Shown in pieces: positions 7,831-16,026 of a DNA stretch of 36,757 bases; position 1 is the stretch's first letter; each line of letters begins with the position of its first letter. The translations under genes were made by a program, and so were the position numbers. The notes below the pieces were generated by a model. That model was not told the origin of the DNA. It did no database searches and saw only the letters and a program-made list of their open reading frames with translations. Origin of the DNA: Bacteroidales bacterium (lineage in GTDB: Bacteria; Bacteroidota; Bacteroidia; Bacteroidales; UBA3824); the NCBI GenBank assembly GCA_017651345.1, contig JAGCDD010000449.1, forward strand, positions 1 to 36,757, given 5' to 3'.

Positions 7831-9876
7831 CTACTTCACTTCGCAGCCGTTTTCGATTTCGGCGTCGGGGGCGCAGAGGTGGTAGCCTCCGTCGGCGGCA
7901 ACGGCGCAGAGAATCATTCCTTGACTTTCGATGCCTTTGATTTTGCGGGGTTCGAGGTTTACAATCATCAGTATTTTAGTCCCGATGATTTTTTCAGGGT
8001 CGTAATGCTCGGCAATGCCCGAAACCAAAGTGCGGGTGTCGATACCAGTATCAACAGTAAGTTTGAGCAACTTGGTGGTTTTGGCTACCTTTTCGGCGGC
8101 AATAATAGTGGCGGTTCGGATGTCGGCCTTGGTAAAGTCGTCGAAAGAGATATTCGGTTTTTGCGGAGCGGGCTTGAAGGCAGATTTTTGGTTTGCCAAC
8201 TTGGTGGCGTTGAGTTTGTCTACCTGAGCCTGCACAACCTCGTCGGTAATAGGTTCAAAAAGGAGCGCACTCTTGTTGAGTTTATGACCAGGAGCAATAA
8301 GTTCGCCCTTGCCGATTTCGTCCCAAGCCACAATTTTATCGAGGTTGAGGAACTCAATCAACTTAGAACTTGTGTGAGGAAGAAAAGGTTCTAACACAGT
8401 GGCAATAGCGGTGGTTATTTGAAGGTTTACATAAAGGATAGTCTTTACGCGTTCCATATCGGTTTTTGCCACCTTCCACGGCTCTTGCTCGGTGATGTAT
8501 TTATTGCCAAGGCGACCGAGACCCATAGCATTGTTCAAAGCCTCGCGGAAGCGGTAAGCCTCGATACTGTTTTCGGTGTCAGCCTTGATTGTGGCAATCT
8601 GAGCAAGGGTGTTTTTGTCGTTTTCGGTGAGTTCGCCCGGTTGGGGAACAATGTTGTCGAAATATTTGGCAGTGAGCACCAAAGAGCGGTTAACAAAGTT
8701 GCCGAGCACAGCCACAAGTTCGCTGTTGTTGCGCTGTTGAAAATCTTTCCAAGTAAAGTCGTTGTCCTTGGTTTCGGGAGCGTTAGCCGTTAACACATAG
8801 CGGAGAACGTCTTGTTTACCAGGGAAATCCTCGTTGTATTCGTGAAGCCAAACAGCCCAATTTCGCGAAGTGGAAATCTTGTCGTTTTCGAGATTGAGAA
8901 ACTCGTTGGCAGGAACATTGTCGGGAAGAATGTAACTACCTTCGGCATTGAGAATTGCGGGGAACACAATGCAGTGGAAAACAATATTGTCCTTGCCGAT
9001 AAAGTGAACGAGTTTGGTATCGGGACTTTTCCAATATTTTTCCCAATCTTTGGTAAGTTGCTTAGTAAAAGAGATATAGCCGATAGGCGCATCAAACCAA
9101 ACATAGAGTACCTTACCCTCGCCGCCTTCTACGGGAACGGGAATACCCCAATCGAGGTCGCGGCTTACGGCACGGGGTTGAAGACCTTGGTCGAGCCAAC
9201 TCTTGCACTGTCCGTACACGTTTACTTTCCAATTCTTATGGTCTTGGAGAATCCATTTTTCAAGAAACTGCTGATATTTGTCGAGAGGCATATACCAATG
9301 CTTTGTTTCTTTGAGCACGGGTTGGCTGCCCGAGATAGTGCTGCGGGGGTTTACAAGGTCGGTAGGGTCGAGCGATGTTCCGCATTTTTCGCATTGGTCG
9401 CCGTAAGCGTCGGGATTGCCGCAGTGAGGGCAGGTGCCCATAATATAGCGGTCGGCAAGAAACTGATGAGCCTCCTCGTCGTAATATTGCTTGGTGGTTT
9501 TTTCTACAAAAATGCCTTTGTTGTAGAGGGTTTTGAAAATTTCTTGCGATGTTTCGGTGTGCACGTCGCAACTTGTGCGCGAATATATGTCGAAACTAAT
9601 TCCAAAATCTTCAAAAGCCTTTTTGTTGAGTTCGTGATATTTGTCGATAATTGCCTTGGGAGTAGTACCCTCTTTACGGGCGCGCATAGTGATAGCCACG
9701 CCGTGTTCGTCGCTACCGCAAACGTGAATCACATCGCGGCCGCGCTGACGTTGGTATCTTACGTAAATATCTGAGGGAATGTAAACTCCCGCCATATGTC
9801 CAATGTGTATAGGACCGTTGGCGTATGGCAACGCCGATGTAACAAGTATCCTTTTATATTCTTTGTTTTCTGCCAT
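7831..9876 (-). CDS. metG: Methionine-tRNA ligase with C-terminal tRNA-binding domain
   Basis: Class I aminoacyl-tRNA synthetase charging tRNA-Met, 681 residues, full length for the dimeric form. The HIGH motif is at 24-27 (PIHIGHM). The zinc knuckle has Cys149, Cys152, Cys162 and Cys165 (CPHCG and CEKCG). The KMSKS loop is KISTS at 333-337, a variant I consider normal in Bacteroidota MetG. An anticodon-binding helical domain follows. The C-terminal Trbp111/EMAP-like OB fold covers about 575-681 ([30 protein letters not shown]). Single-gene unit with its own promoter, divergent from manC. Confidence 0.98.
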   Translation of the reverse strand: MAENKEYKRILVTSALPYANGPIHIGHMAGVYIPSDIYVRYQRQRGRDVIHVCGSDEHGVAITMRARKEGTTPKAIIDKYHELNKKAFEDFGISFDIYSRTSCDVHTETSQEIFKTLYNKGIFVEKTTKQYYDEEAHQFLADRYIMGTCPHCGNPDAYGDQCEKCGTSLDPTDLVNPRSTISGSQPVLKETKHWYMPLDKYQQFLEKWILQDHKNWKVNVYGQCKSWLDQGLQPRAVSRDLDWGIPVPVEGGEGKVLYVWFDAPIGYISFTKQLTKDWEKYWKSPDTKLVHFIGKDNIVFHCIVFPAILNAEGSYILPDNVPANEFLNLENDKISTSRNWAVWLHEYNEDFPGKQDVLRYVLTANAPETKDNDFTWKDFQQRNNSELVAVLGNFVNRSLVLTAKYFDNIVPQPGELTENDKNTLAQIATIKADTENSIEAYRFREALNNAMGLGRLGNKYITEQEPWKVAKTDMERVKTILYVNLQITTAIATVLEPFLPHTSSKLIEFLNLDKIVAWDEIGKGELIAPGHKLNKSALLFEPITDEVVQAQVDKLNATKLANQKSAFKPAPQKPNISFDDFTKADIRTATIIAAEKVAKTTKLLKLTVDTGIDTRTLVSGIAEHYDPEKIIGTKILMIVNLEPRKIKGIESQGMILCAVAADGGYHLCAPDAEIENGCEVK

Positions 9877-9912
9877 ATTGTTTGTATTTTATCTAAATTC
9901 TGTTTGAGACTG

Positions 9913-9920
9913 CAAAGATA
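9913..9920 (-). promoter_or_regulatory. metG -7 promoter element
   Basis: TATCTTTG on the minus strand, an exact TAnnTTTG, 36 bases upstream of the metG ATG. No good -33 partner is evident at 19-21 bases. Confidence 0.6.
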
Positions 9921-9944
9921 CATTTTTTTTAGATTAAAAAATTG

Positions 9945-9976
9945 TTTGCAATAAATATTTATTTGACTTACTTTTG
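9945..9976 (+). promoter_or_regulatory. manC promoter (TTTG -33, TACTTTTG -7)
   Basis: TTTG at 9945-9948 and TACTTTTG at 9969-9976 are separated by 20 bases, the typical Bacteroidota sigma-ABfr spacing. The ATG at 9999 follows 22 bases after the -7 element. Confidence 0.75.
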
Positions 9977-9998
9977 CAAAAAATAAAACAGAAAAAAA

Positions 9999-11105
9999 AT
10001 GGACAATCTTGACTCCAACAATTATTGCGTGATAATGGCAGGCGGAATCGGAAGCCGTTTTTGGCCTCGCAGCCGCACCAATTATCCCAAACAGTTTTTA
10101 GACATACTCGGCACTGGCCGCACGCTTATACAGCAAACTTGGGACAGGTTTTTGAAAATCTGCCGCCCTGAAAATATTTTTGTAGTAACTGGCGAAATTT
10201 ACGAAGACCTTGTAAAAGAGCAACTTCCCGACATTCGTAAGGAGAACATTCTTCTTGAACCGCTCCGCCGCAACACCGCGCCCTGCATTGCCTACGCGTG
10301 CTACAAAATTATGGACATCAACCCAGATGCCAACATTGTGGTGTCGCCAAGCGACCATTTTATCGGCGACCAAACCCAATTTGTTGACACTATTAATATA
10401 GGATTGAATTTTACCAAAAAATCCGACTGCCTTTTGACACTCGGCATTATGCCAACACGTCCCGAAACAGGCTACGGATATATTCAAATAGATGTGGCTG
10501 CCGACGAGGCGCTTTCTACCCAAAAAGACGTTCTCAAAGTAAAAACCTTTACCGAAAAGCCGGAATTAGAGATGGCTAAGGTGTTTTTGGAGAGCCGTGA
10601 GTTTTATTGGAACTCAGGCATCTTTATTTGGAACGTTAAGAGCATAGTGCTTGCATTTCAGCAACTTCTGCCCGAAATCGACACAATGTTCAACAGCGGA
10701 TTCGGCATCTACAACACTCCCCAAGAACGCGACTTTATCAACCGCATTTACCCCGAATGTACGTCAATATCAATTGATTACGGCATTATGGAAAATTACC
10801 CCAACGTATATGTTATCCCTGCCAAGTTTCTTTGGAGCGACCTCGGCACTTGGGGCTCGCTTTACGAAAACTCAAAACGCGACCGCGACGGCAATGTGTC
10901 GGTGGGCAAAAACATCTTTGTGCGCAACTCGTCGGGATGTATCGTTAGCAGCAGCGATGCCAAAATTATGGTTATCGACGGTCTAAAAGATTATATCGTG
11001 GCAGAGAGCGACGGAATGATACTCATAATGCCCCTCAAAGACGAACAAAACATCAAACAGGTGGTAAACGAGGTAAAAATCTCGTTGGGCGATGATTTTG
11101 TTTAG
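9999..11105 (+). CDS. manC: Mannose-1-phosphate guanylyltransferase
   Basis: Makes GDP-mannose from mannose-1-phosphate and GTP for surface polysaccharides. 368 residues: the nucleotidyltransferase domain only, without the C-terminal phosphomannose isomerase domain of longer ManC proteins. Visible motifs are the signature loop GGIGSRFWPRSR at 15-26 with YPKQFLDI, then VVSPSDHFIG, the FTEKPE motif, FYWNSGIFIW, and the C-terminal left-handed beta-helix region (VIDGLKDYIVAESDG). It has its own promoter. No other GDP-sugar gene is adjacent. Confidence 0.95.
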   Translation: MDNLDSNNYCVIMAGGIGSRFWPRSRTNYPKQFLDILGTGRTLIQQTWDRFLKICRPENIFVVTGEIYEDLVKEQLPDIRKENILLEPLRRNTAPCIAYACYKIMDINPDANIVVSPSDHFIGDQTQFVDTINIGLNFTKKSDCLLTLGIMPTRPETGYGYIQIDVAADEALSTQKDVLKVKTFTEKPELEMAKVFLESREFYWNSGIFIWNVKSIVLAFQQLLPEIDTMFNSGFGIYNTPQERDFINRIYPECTSISIDYGIMENYPNVYVIPAKFLWSDLGTWGSLYENSKRDRDGNVSVGKNIFVRNSSGCIVSSSDAKIMVIDGLKDYIVAESDGMILIMPLKDEQNIKQVVNEVKISLGDDFV

Positions 11106-11138
11106 AAAAATTAATTTTTTTGAATAGCAAATTAAATG

Positions 11139-11146
11139 TATTTTTG
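11139..11146 (+). promoter_or_regulatory. Candidate -7 promoter element for the 11177 gene
   Basis: TATTTTTG matches TAnnTTTG, 30 bases before the ATG at 11177. The nearest TTTG upstream (11119-11122) is 16 bases away, slightly close. Confidence 0.5.
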
Positions 11147-11176
11147 CCGCAACTTTTTATATATTAACTATTAATT

Positions 11177-12082
11177 ATGCAAGAGAACAATATTACCTCA
11201 GGAAACACCTCATCTAACAAGGTAATGATGTGGGTGGCAATTGCAGAAGCGGTTGTGATTATCGCTCTGTTAATCAATATGTACAGCACCAAACAGCACA
11301 CCAACGAACTCATCAATCAGATAGAGGCTGGTGTGGTAGAAAAAGACTCTCTCAACCACGAGATGGAACTCATCGTTAAGAGTTACGACGAACTGAAAAT
11401 CAACAACGACACCCTCAGCGCACAACTTGAACAAAACCGCGCCGAAGTGGTTCAGTTGATGGAACAGTTGAAAAAGACCAAAGCCGCCAACCGCGACAGT
11501 CTTAAAAAGTACAAGGCTCAGATTGAGACTATGCGCTCTATTATGCGTAGTTTTGTGGTTCAAATCGATAGTCTTAACACTAAAAATCAAGAACTTATTG
11601 CCGAAAACGACCGCTTAACAGGCAAACTCGACAACGCCACACGCGAAAACCGCAAACTCACCGGCGAAAAAGACTCTCTGCAAGGTCGTGTAAAACAGGC
11701 AGAAACACTCAAAGCCGTGGGCATAAAACTCACCGCCCTCAACGACCGCGACAAGGAGACCAACCGTGTGCTAAAAGCGCAAAAATTTGTAATCAACTTT
11801 ACCATAGCCGAAAACGAGATGACAGCCAAGGGCAGCCGCGACATCTACATCCGTCTTGCCAAGCCAAACGGCGATATTTTGATGAACGAGTCGTCGAGTT
11901 TCTTCAACTATCAAGGCAAAGAGATTGCATATTCTGCCAAAAAATCGGTTAACTACGACGGCAAGGCACAGTCTGCCACCGTTTACGTAATTTCGCGCGA
12001 AGTGCTCAACCCGGGCGAATACTCAGCCGATATTTTTATGGACGGAAGAAAAATTGGCACAGGTATCTCAAACCTCGACTAA
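11177..12082 (+). CDS. Membrane-anchored coiled-coil protein, unknown function
   Basis: 301 residues. A short polar N-terminus precedes one transmembrane helix at about 18-36 (MWVAIAEAVVIIALLINMY). A long coiled coil runs from about 40 to 185, rich in Glu, Lys, Asn and Leu (ELINQIEAGVVEKDSLNHEM, NRDSLKKYKAQIETM). The C-terminal beta-rich domain (about 200-301; KFVINFTIAENEMTAKGSRD, NPGEYSADIFMDGRKIGTG) looks like an immunoglobulin-type fold. Topology suggests a cytosolic N-terminus and a periplasmic rod with a terminal domain. It lies 24 bases upstream of the MMPL transporter and may act with it. No named family recognised. Confidence 0.8.
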   Translation: MQENNITSGNTSSNKVMMWVAIAEAVVIIALLINMYSTKQHTNELINQIEAGVVEKDSLNHEMELIVKSYDELKINNDTLSAQLEQNRAEVVQLMEQLKKTKAANRDSLKKYKAQIETMRSIMRSFVVQIDSLNTKNQELIAENDRLTGKLDNATRENRKLTGEKDSLQGRVKQAETLKAVGIKLTALNDRDKETNRVLKAQKFVINFTIAENEMTAKGSRDIYIRLAKPNGDILMNESSSFFNYQGKEIAYSAKKSVNYDGKAQSATVYVISREVLNPGEYSADIFMDGRKIGTGISNLD

Positions 12083-12106
12083 CATTATTTAATAATAACA
12101 ACTGAT

Positions 12107-14455
12107 ATGTGGGATTCGATAGCAAAATTTATTCTCAAAAACAAAGTATGGGTGCTAACGGTAATAGGAATAGTTACCGTGTTTATGGCATTTCAGATGA
12201 AGGGACTTCGTATGAAATACGCCTACACGCCCCTTATGAGCGAGAGAGACAGCGTTTATCTTAACTATTTGGAATTTAAGGAGATGTTTGGCGAAGATGC
12301 CACCCTTTCGGTGGTAGCCTTTGAAGACCCCGATTTTGTGCAATTAGACAAGTATCGCGGACTAATCACACTTTGCGACAGTCTCAAAACTGTTACAGGT
12401 GTTGACGGTGTGCTTGCCTACAACAATGCCGTTACCGTGGAAAAAGACACCGCCGAAAAGAAGTTTAAGATACGCAAGATTTTTGCCGAAGAACCACAAA
12501 CTCAACAGCAATTAGACAGTATGTTTGCCGAAGTAAAGCGTTTTGGTTTTTACGAACAAATGCTCTACAACGGCGATTCGTGCTACGTGCTTGCCATCAC
12601 CTGCGACCCCGAAATCGTTAACACCAAGCAACGCGCCGAACTTATCACAGGCATCGAAAAATATGTTGACGCATATTCTGCCAAATATAATATAAAGGTG
12701 CGCTATTCTGGCTTGCCCTACACCCGCGAGCGAATGATGACTATGGTGCGCGACGAGTTGATAATTTTCGCCATTCTGTCGCTCATTATTGTGGCAATCA
12801 TCTTTATGGTATTTTTCCGCACGGTAAAAACCACACTGTTTGCCATCTTGATTGTGGGTACAGGCGTGGTGTGGACATTGGCAACAATGGCTATGATAGG
12901 CTACGAACTCACAATGCTTTCGGGTATGTTGCCGCCGTTGCTGATAGTGATAGGTATTCCAAACACGATATACCTGCTCAACAAATATCACGTGGAATAC
13001 CGCGATCATCAAGACCGCGAACTTGCCCTCCACCGCGTAATTGCCGACGTGGGCAAGGCTACATTCCTCACCAACCTCACCACAGCAATCGGTTTCTGCA
13101 CATTCCTCTTTACAGGCAACAATATGCTTATGGAGTTTGGACTTGTGGCTACGATAGGCATTATAATTATGTTCTGCCTCTCGGTATGTATGGTTCCCAC
13201 AATATTCAGTTACCTTGCACCGCCCGACGAGCGTCAAACCAAACACGTTGAGGGTAAAGTAGTTAACAAGATTATTGATAAATTTGTAAACATTGTAGAA
13301 AACCATCGCAAGGCAGTATACTTGGGCACATTGATAGTAATTGGTCTTGCCGCTTGGGGATTAAGTCTCTTAAAGAACGAGAGTTACATAGTAGACGACC
13401 TTCCACAGGAAAACCGAATCTACGCCGACCTCAAATATTTTGAAAGAGAAATCGGCGGCATAATGCCCTTTGAAATCAGCATCGACACCAAAAAGAAGAA
13501 AGGTCTTTTCAATATGGACGTTATGAAAAAAATTGAAAAGATTGAAGATTCGTGCCGCTATTTCAACTGCGTATCTAAGGCAATGTCGATGGCAGACGCT
13601 CTAAAAATCATCAAACGAGCATATTACAACGGCAACAACGATTTTTACTCCATTCCGTCGAAAACCGAACTCGCATTCATAGCCGACTACCTAAAAGGCA
13701 ATATGAGCGACGCTTCGGCAATAAGCGCAATGGGCAAAATGACCGACAGCCTTTACTCAGCAGCACGTATACAAATGCGTATCAGCGACGTAGGCACCTC
13801 TCGTATGATGATTGTGGCTGACAGTATTCAAAAAATTGTTGACTATTATTTCCCGCAAGAAAAATACAAGACCAACCTCACAGGTTCGAGCCTGATATTT
13901 ACCAAAGGTTCGCTCAAACTCGTTGACAACCTTGTGCAGAGCCTTGCATTGGCAATTCTGTTGATTTCGCTCTGTATGGTTTGGCTCTTTACCTCGTGGA
14001 AAATGGTGTTTATCTCTATCATTCCCAACTTTATACCGCTTTTGGTAACGGCTGCGCTGATGGGATTTTTCGACATTCGACTAAAATCATCAACCATACT
14101 TGTATTCAACATTGCATTTGGAATATCTGTGGACAATGCTATCCACTTCTTCACCAAGTTGAAACACGACCTCGGCACCACCGGCGGCGATATGCACAAA
14201 TCGATACTCGGCTCAATGCGCGAAACCGGCGTAAGCATTATCTATTCCGACCTGATACTTTTCTGCGGATTTATGATGTTTTTTGCATCGCAGTTTGGCG
14301 GCACACAAGCATTGGGACTTTTGGTAGGCTTAACTCTCTTTGTAGCAATGTTTACCAACTTGATTCTCCTGCCCTCGATGCTAATGAGTTTCAAAAACCG
14401 TTTTAATTTTGCACCTAAAAAAGAAAAAGCCTGCAACTGCGGCTGCTCTGATTAA
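12107..14455 (+). CDS. MMPL/RND-superfamily transporter
   Basis: 782 residues with the duplicated RND layout. TM1 is near 13-30, a periplasmic loop spans 31-215, TM2-6 lie in 216-370 (FAILSLIIVAIIFMVFF and following), TM7 is near 403-421, a second loop spans 422-605 and TM8-12 lie in 606-762. The sterol-sensing/MMPL-like segments carry GIPNTIYLLNKYH and GISVDNAIHFFTK, matching the conserved helix-4/10 motifs. The size and lack of long AcrB-type loops point to lipid or hopanoid-type export (MMPL/HpnN group) and not tripartite drug efflux. The gene is followed after a short gap by a polyprenyl synthetase, which would fit a lipidic substrate, but that is inference. It ends in an unusual cysteine-rich tail, CNCGCSD. 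Confidence 0.88.
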   Translation: MWDSIAKFILKNKVWVLTVIGIVTVFMAFQMKGLRMKYAYTPLMSERDSVYLNYLEFKEMFGEDATLSVVAFEDPDFVQLDKYRGLITLCDSLKTVTGVDGVLAYNNAVTVEKDTAEKKFKIRKIFAEEPQTQQQLDSMFAEVKRFGFYEQMLYNGDSCYVLAITCDPEIVNTKQRAELITGIEKYVDAYSAKYNIKVRYSGLPYTRERMMTMVRDELIIFAILSLIIVAIIFMVFFRTVKTTLFAILIVGTGVVWTLATMAMIGYELTMLSGMLPPLLIVIGIPNTIYLLNKYHVEYRDHQDRELALHRVIADVGKATFLTNLTTAIGFCTFLFTGNNMLMEFGLVATIGIIIMFCLSVCMVPTIFSYLAPPDERQTKHVEGKVVNKIIDKFVNIVENHRKAVYLGTLIVIGLAAWGLSLLKNESYIVDDLPQENRIYADLKYFEREIGGIMPFEISIDTKKKKGLFNMDVMKKIEKIEDSCRYFNCVSKAMSMADALKIIKRAYYNGNNDFYSIPSKTELAFIADYLKGNMSDASAISAMGKMTDSLYSAARIQMRISDVGTSRMMIVADSIQKIVDYYFPQEKYKTNLTGSSLIFTKGSLKLVDNLVQSLALAILLISLCMVWLFTSWKMVFISIIPNFIPLLVTAALMGFFDIRLKSSTILVFNIAFGISVDNAIHFFTKLKHDLGTTGGDMHKSILGSMRETGVSIIYSDLILFCGFMMFFASQFGGTQALGLLVGLTLFVAMFTNLILLPSMLMSFKNRFNFAPKKEKACNCGCSD

Positions 14456-14469
14456 ACAACACATTGATA

Positions 14470-15444
14470 ATGAAAACATTTGAAGATTTAAGGCATTTGG
14501 TAGAAGACGAATTTAACAACCTTGATCTGCCAAAGCAACCTAACAACCTCTATGCACCTATAAAATACGCACTTACACAGGGAGGCAAGCGTATGCGTCC
14601 CGTTCTCACGCTTATGGCGTGCAATATATTCAGCGACAATATCGAACCTGCCATCAAACCCGCATTAGGATTGGAGATTTTTCACAACTTCACCCTTTTG
14701 CACGACGACATAATGGATTGCAGCGACCTTCGCCGCGGACATCCCACAGTACACTCCAAGTGGAACAACAATATTGCAATACTCGCCGGCGACGCAATGG
14801 CGTTTGTAGCAATGCAATACGTGGCAGCCGCTCCGCAAAACGTGGCTCAGCAAGTGTGCGATATTTTTAACCGCACCGCGCTCGAAGTATGTGAAGGTCA
14901 GCAGTTTGATATGGATTTTGAAACATCCAACAACGTTCACGAAAAAGATTATATCAATATGATACGCTTGAAAACAGCCGTTTTGCCCGCTGCCTGCCTC
15001 AAAATAGGAGCGTTGATTGGCGGAGCAAACGAAGAACAGGCGCAACACCTTTATAATCTGGGCATTAATGTTGGTCTCGCATTCCAATTGCAAGACGATT
15101 ATTTGGATGTATTTTCTACTCCCGACGTGCTTGGCAAACCCATCGGCGGCGACATTGTAGAAAACAAAAAGACATTCCTCTTAATAAAAACTCTCGGAAA
15201 ATTAGACGTTATTCAGCGCAACGACCTACTTAAATACTTGGCGGACAAGACAGTAGAGCGTTACGAAAAAGTATCGTACGTTACCGACATTTATACAAGA
15301 ATGAAAGTAGCCGACGATTGCCGCAAAAAAATAGAAAAATATTTTGCCGCCGCCTACAACGAACTCTCTGCTATCGACGTAGACAACAGTCGTTTAGAAA
15401 TGCTTCGCGCTTTTATGGATAAGATTGCCAACCGTAAAAAATAA
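14470..15444 (+). CDS. Polyprenyl diphosphate synthase (trans-prenyltransferase)
   Basis: Condenses isopentenyl diphosphate onto an allylic primer. 324 residues from ATG 14470; an in-frame TTG six bases upstream is less likely. Motifs: GGKRMRP near 38-44, first aspartate-rich motif DDIMD at 79-83 followed by DLRRGHPTVH, and second motif DDYLD at 209-213 with GDIVENKKTF. The residue five before the first Asp is Phe74. In characterised enzymes a bulky residue there limits chain length to about C15-C20, so the annotation octaprenyl/solanesyl synthase would be a guess. It probably supplies isoprenoids for quinones or membrane lipids. It lies 14 bases after the transporter and six before ruvC, suggesting one operon. 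Confidence 0.92.
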   Translation: MKTFEDLRHLVEDEFNNLDLPKQPNNLYAPIKYALTQGGKRMRPVLTLMACNIFSDNIEPAIKPALGLEIFHNFTLLHDDIMDCSDLRRGHPTVHSKWNNNIAILAGDAMAFVAMQYVAAAPQNVAQQVCDIFNRTALEVCEGQQFDMDFETSNNVHEKDYINMIRLKTAVLPAACLKIGALIGGANEEQAQHLYNLGINVGLAFQLQDDYLDVFSTPDVLGKPIGGDIVENKKTFLLIKTLGKLDVIQRNDLLKYLADKTVERYEKVSYVTDIYTRMKVADDCRKKIEKYFAAAYNELSAIDVDNSRLEMLRAFMDKIANRKK

Positions 15445-15450
15445 CGCATT

Positions 15451-16026
15451 ATGGCAGTGGTTTTGGGCATCGACCCGGGTACAAACTTTATGGGCTACGG
15501 CATTATAGAGTCGCTGGGAAATGCCATCAAATGTCTTGCTGTGGGCATTGTGGATATGCACAAGATGGACGACCCTTACCTAAAACTCAAAACCATTTTT
15601 AGCCGAACCACAGGATTAATCAATAGTTATCACCCTGAATGTCTGTCGATTGAGGCGCAATTTTACGAAAAAAATGCACAATCGATGCTCAAACTCGGTC
15701 GCGCTCAGGGTGTTGCCATAGCCGCCGCAGTGTCGTGCGGTGTGGAGATTCACGAATACGAACCCCGCAAGATAAAACAATCGGTAACAGGCTACGGCAA
15801 CGCCACCAAAGAGCAAGTGGCTGCAATGCTTGCCCGAATGTTAAACCTCACCGAACTGCCCGACAAGTACGACGCCACCGACGCACTTGCCGCCGCTGTT
15901 TGTCATCATTTTCAAATGAAATTTCCCACAGTAGCATCCTCAACCGTTAAAAAACCAAGGGCAAAAAAAGGCGGGTCGTCGTCGTGGGAGGCATTTATTT
16001 CGCAAAATCCCGACCGTGTATGCTGA
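15451..16026 (+). CDS. ruvC: Holliday junction resolvase RuvC
   Basis: Endonuclease that resolves Holliday junctions with RuvAB. 191 residues. The four acidic catalytic residues are visible: Asp8 in GIDPGTNFMGYG, Glu68 in SIEAQFYEKN, and Asp141 and Asp144 in KYDATDALAAAVCH. RAQGVAIAAA and SVTGYGNATKEQV also match the family. A basic Ser/Lys/Gly C-terminal extension (about 160-191, ending NPDRVC) is common in Bacteroidota. Its last bases overlap the next start in ATGCTGA, so porZ translation may be coupled. Confidence 0.96.
   Translation: MAVVLGIDPGTNFMGYGIIESLGNAIKCLAVGIVDMHKMDDPYLKLKTIFSRTTGLINSYHPECLSIEAQFYEKNAQSMLKLGRAQGVAIAAAVSCGVEIHEYEPRKIKQSVTGYGNATKEQVAAMLARMLNLTELPDKYDATDALAAAVCHHFQMKFPTVASSTVKKPRAKKGGSSSWEAFISQNPDRVC

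Noticed and set aside
8812-9774. 320-codon open frame on the plus strand opposite metG
   Set aside because: metG on the minus strand is unmistakable and complete; the antisense frame has no recognisable domain and is a by-product of codon use.
12512-13306. 264-codon open frame antisense to the MMPL transporter
   Set aside because: Very rich in His, Cys and Tyr, as expected from the reverse complement of membrane-protein codons; no signal or domain.
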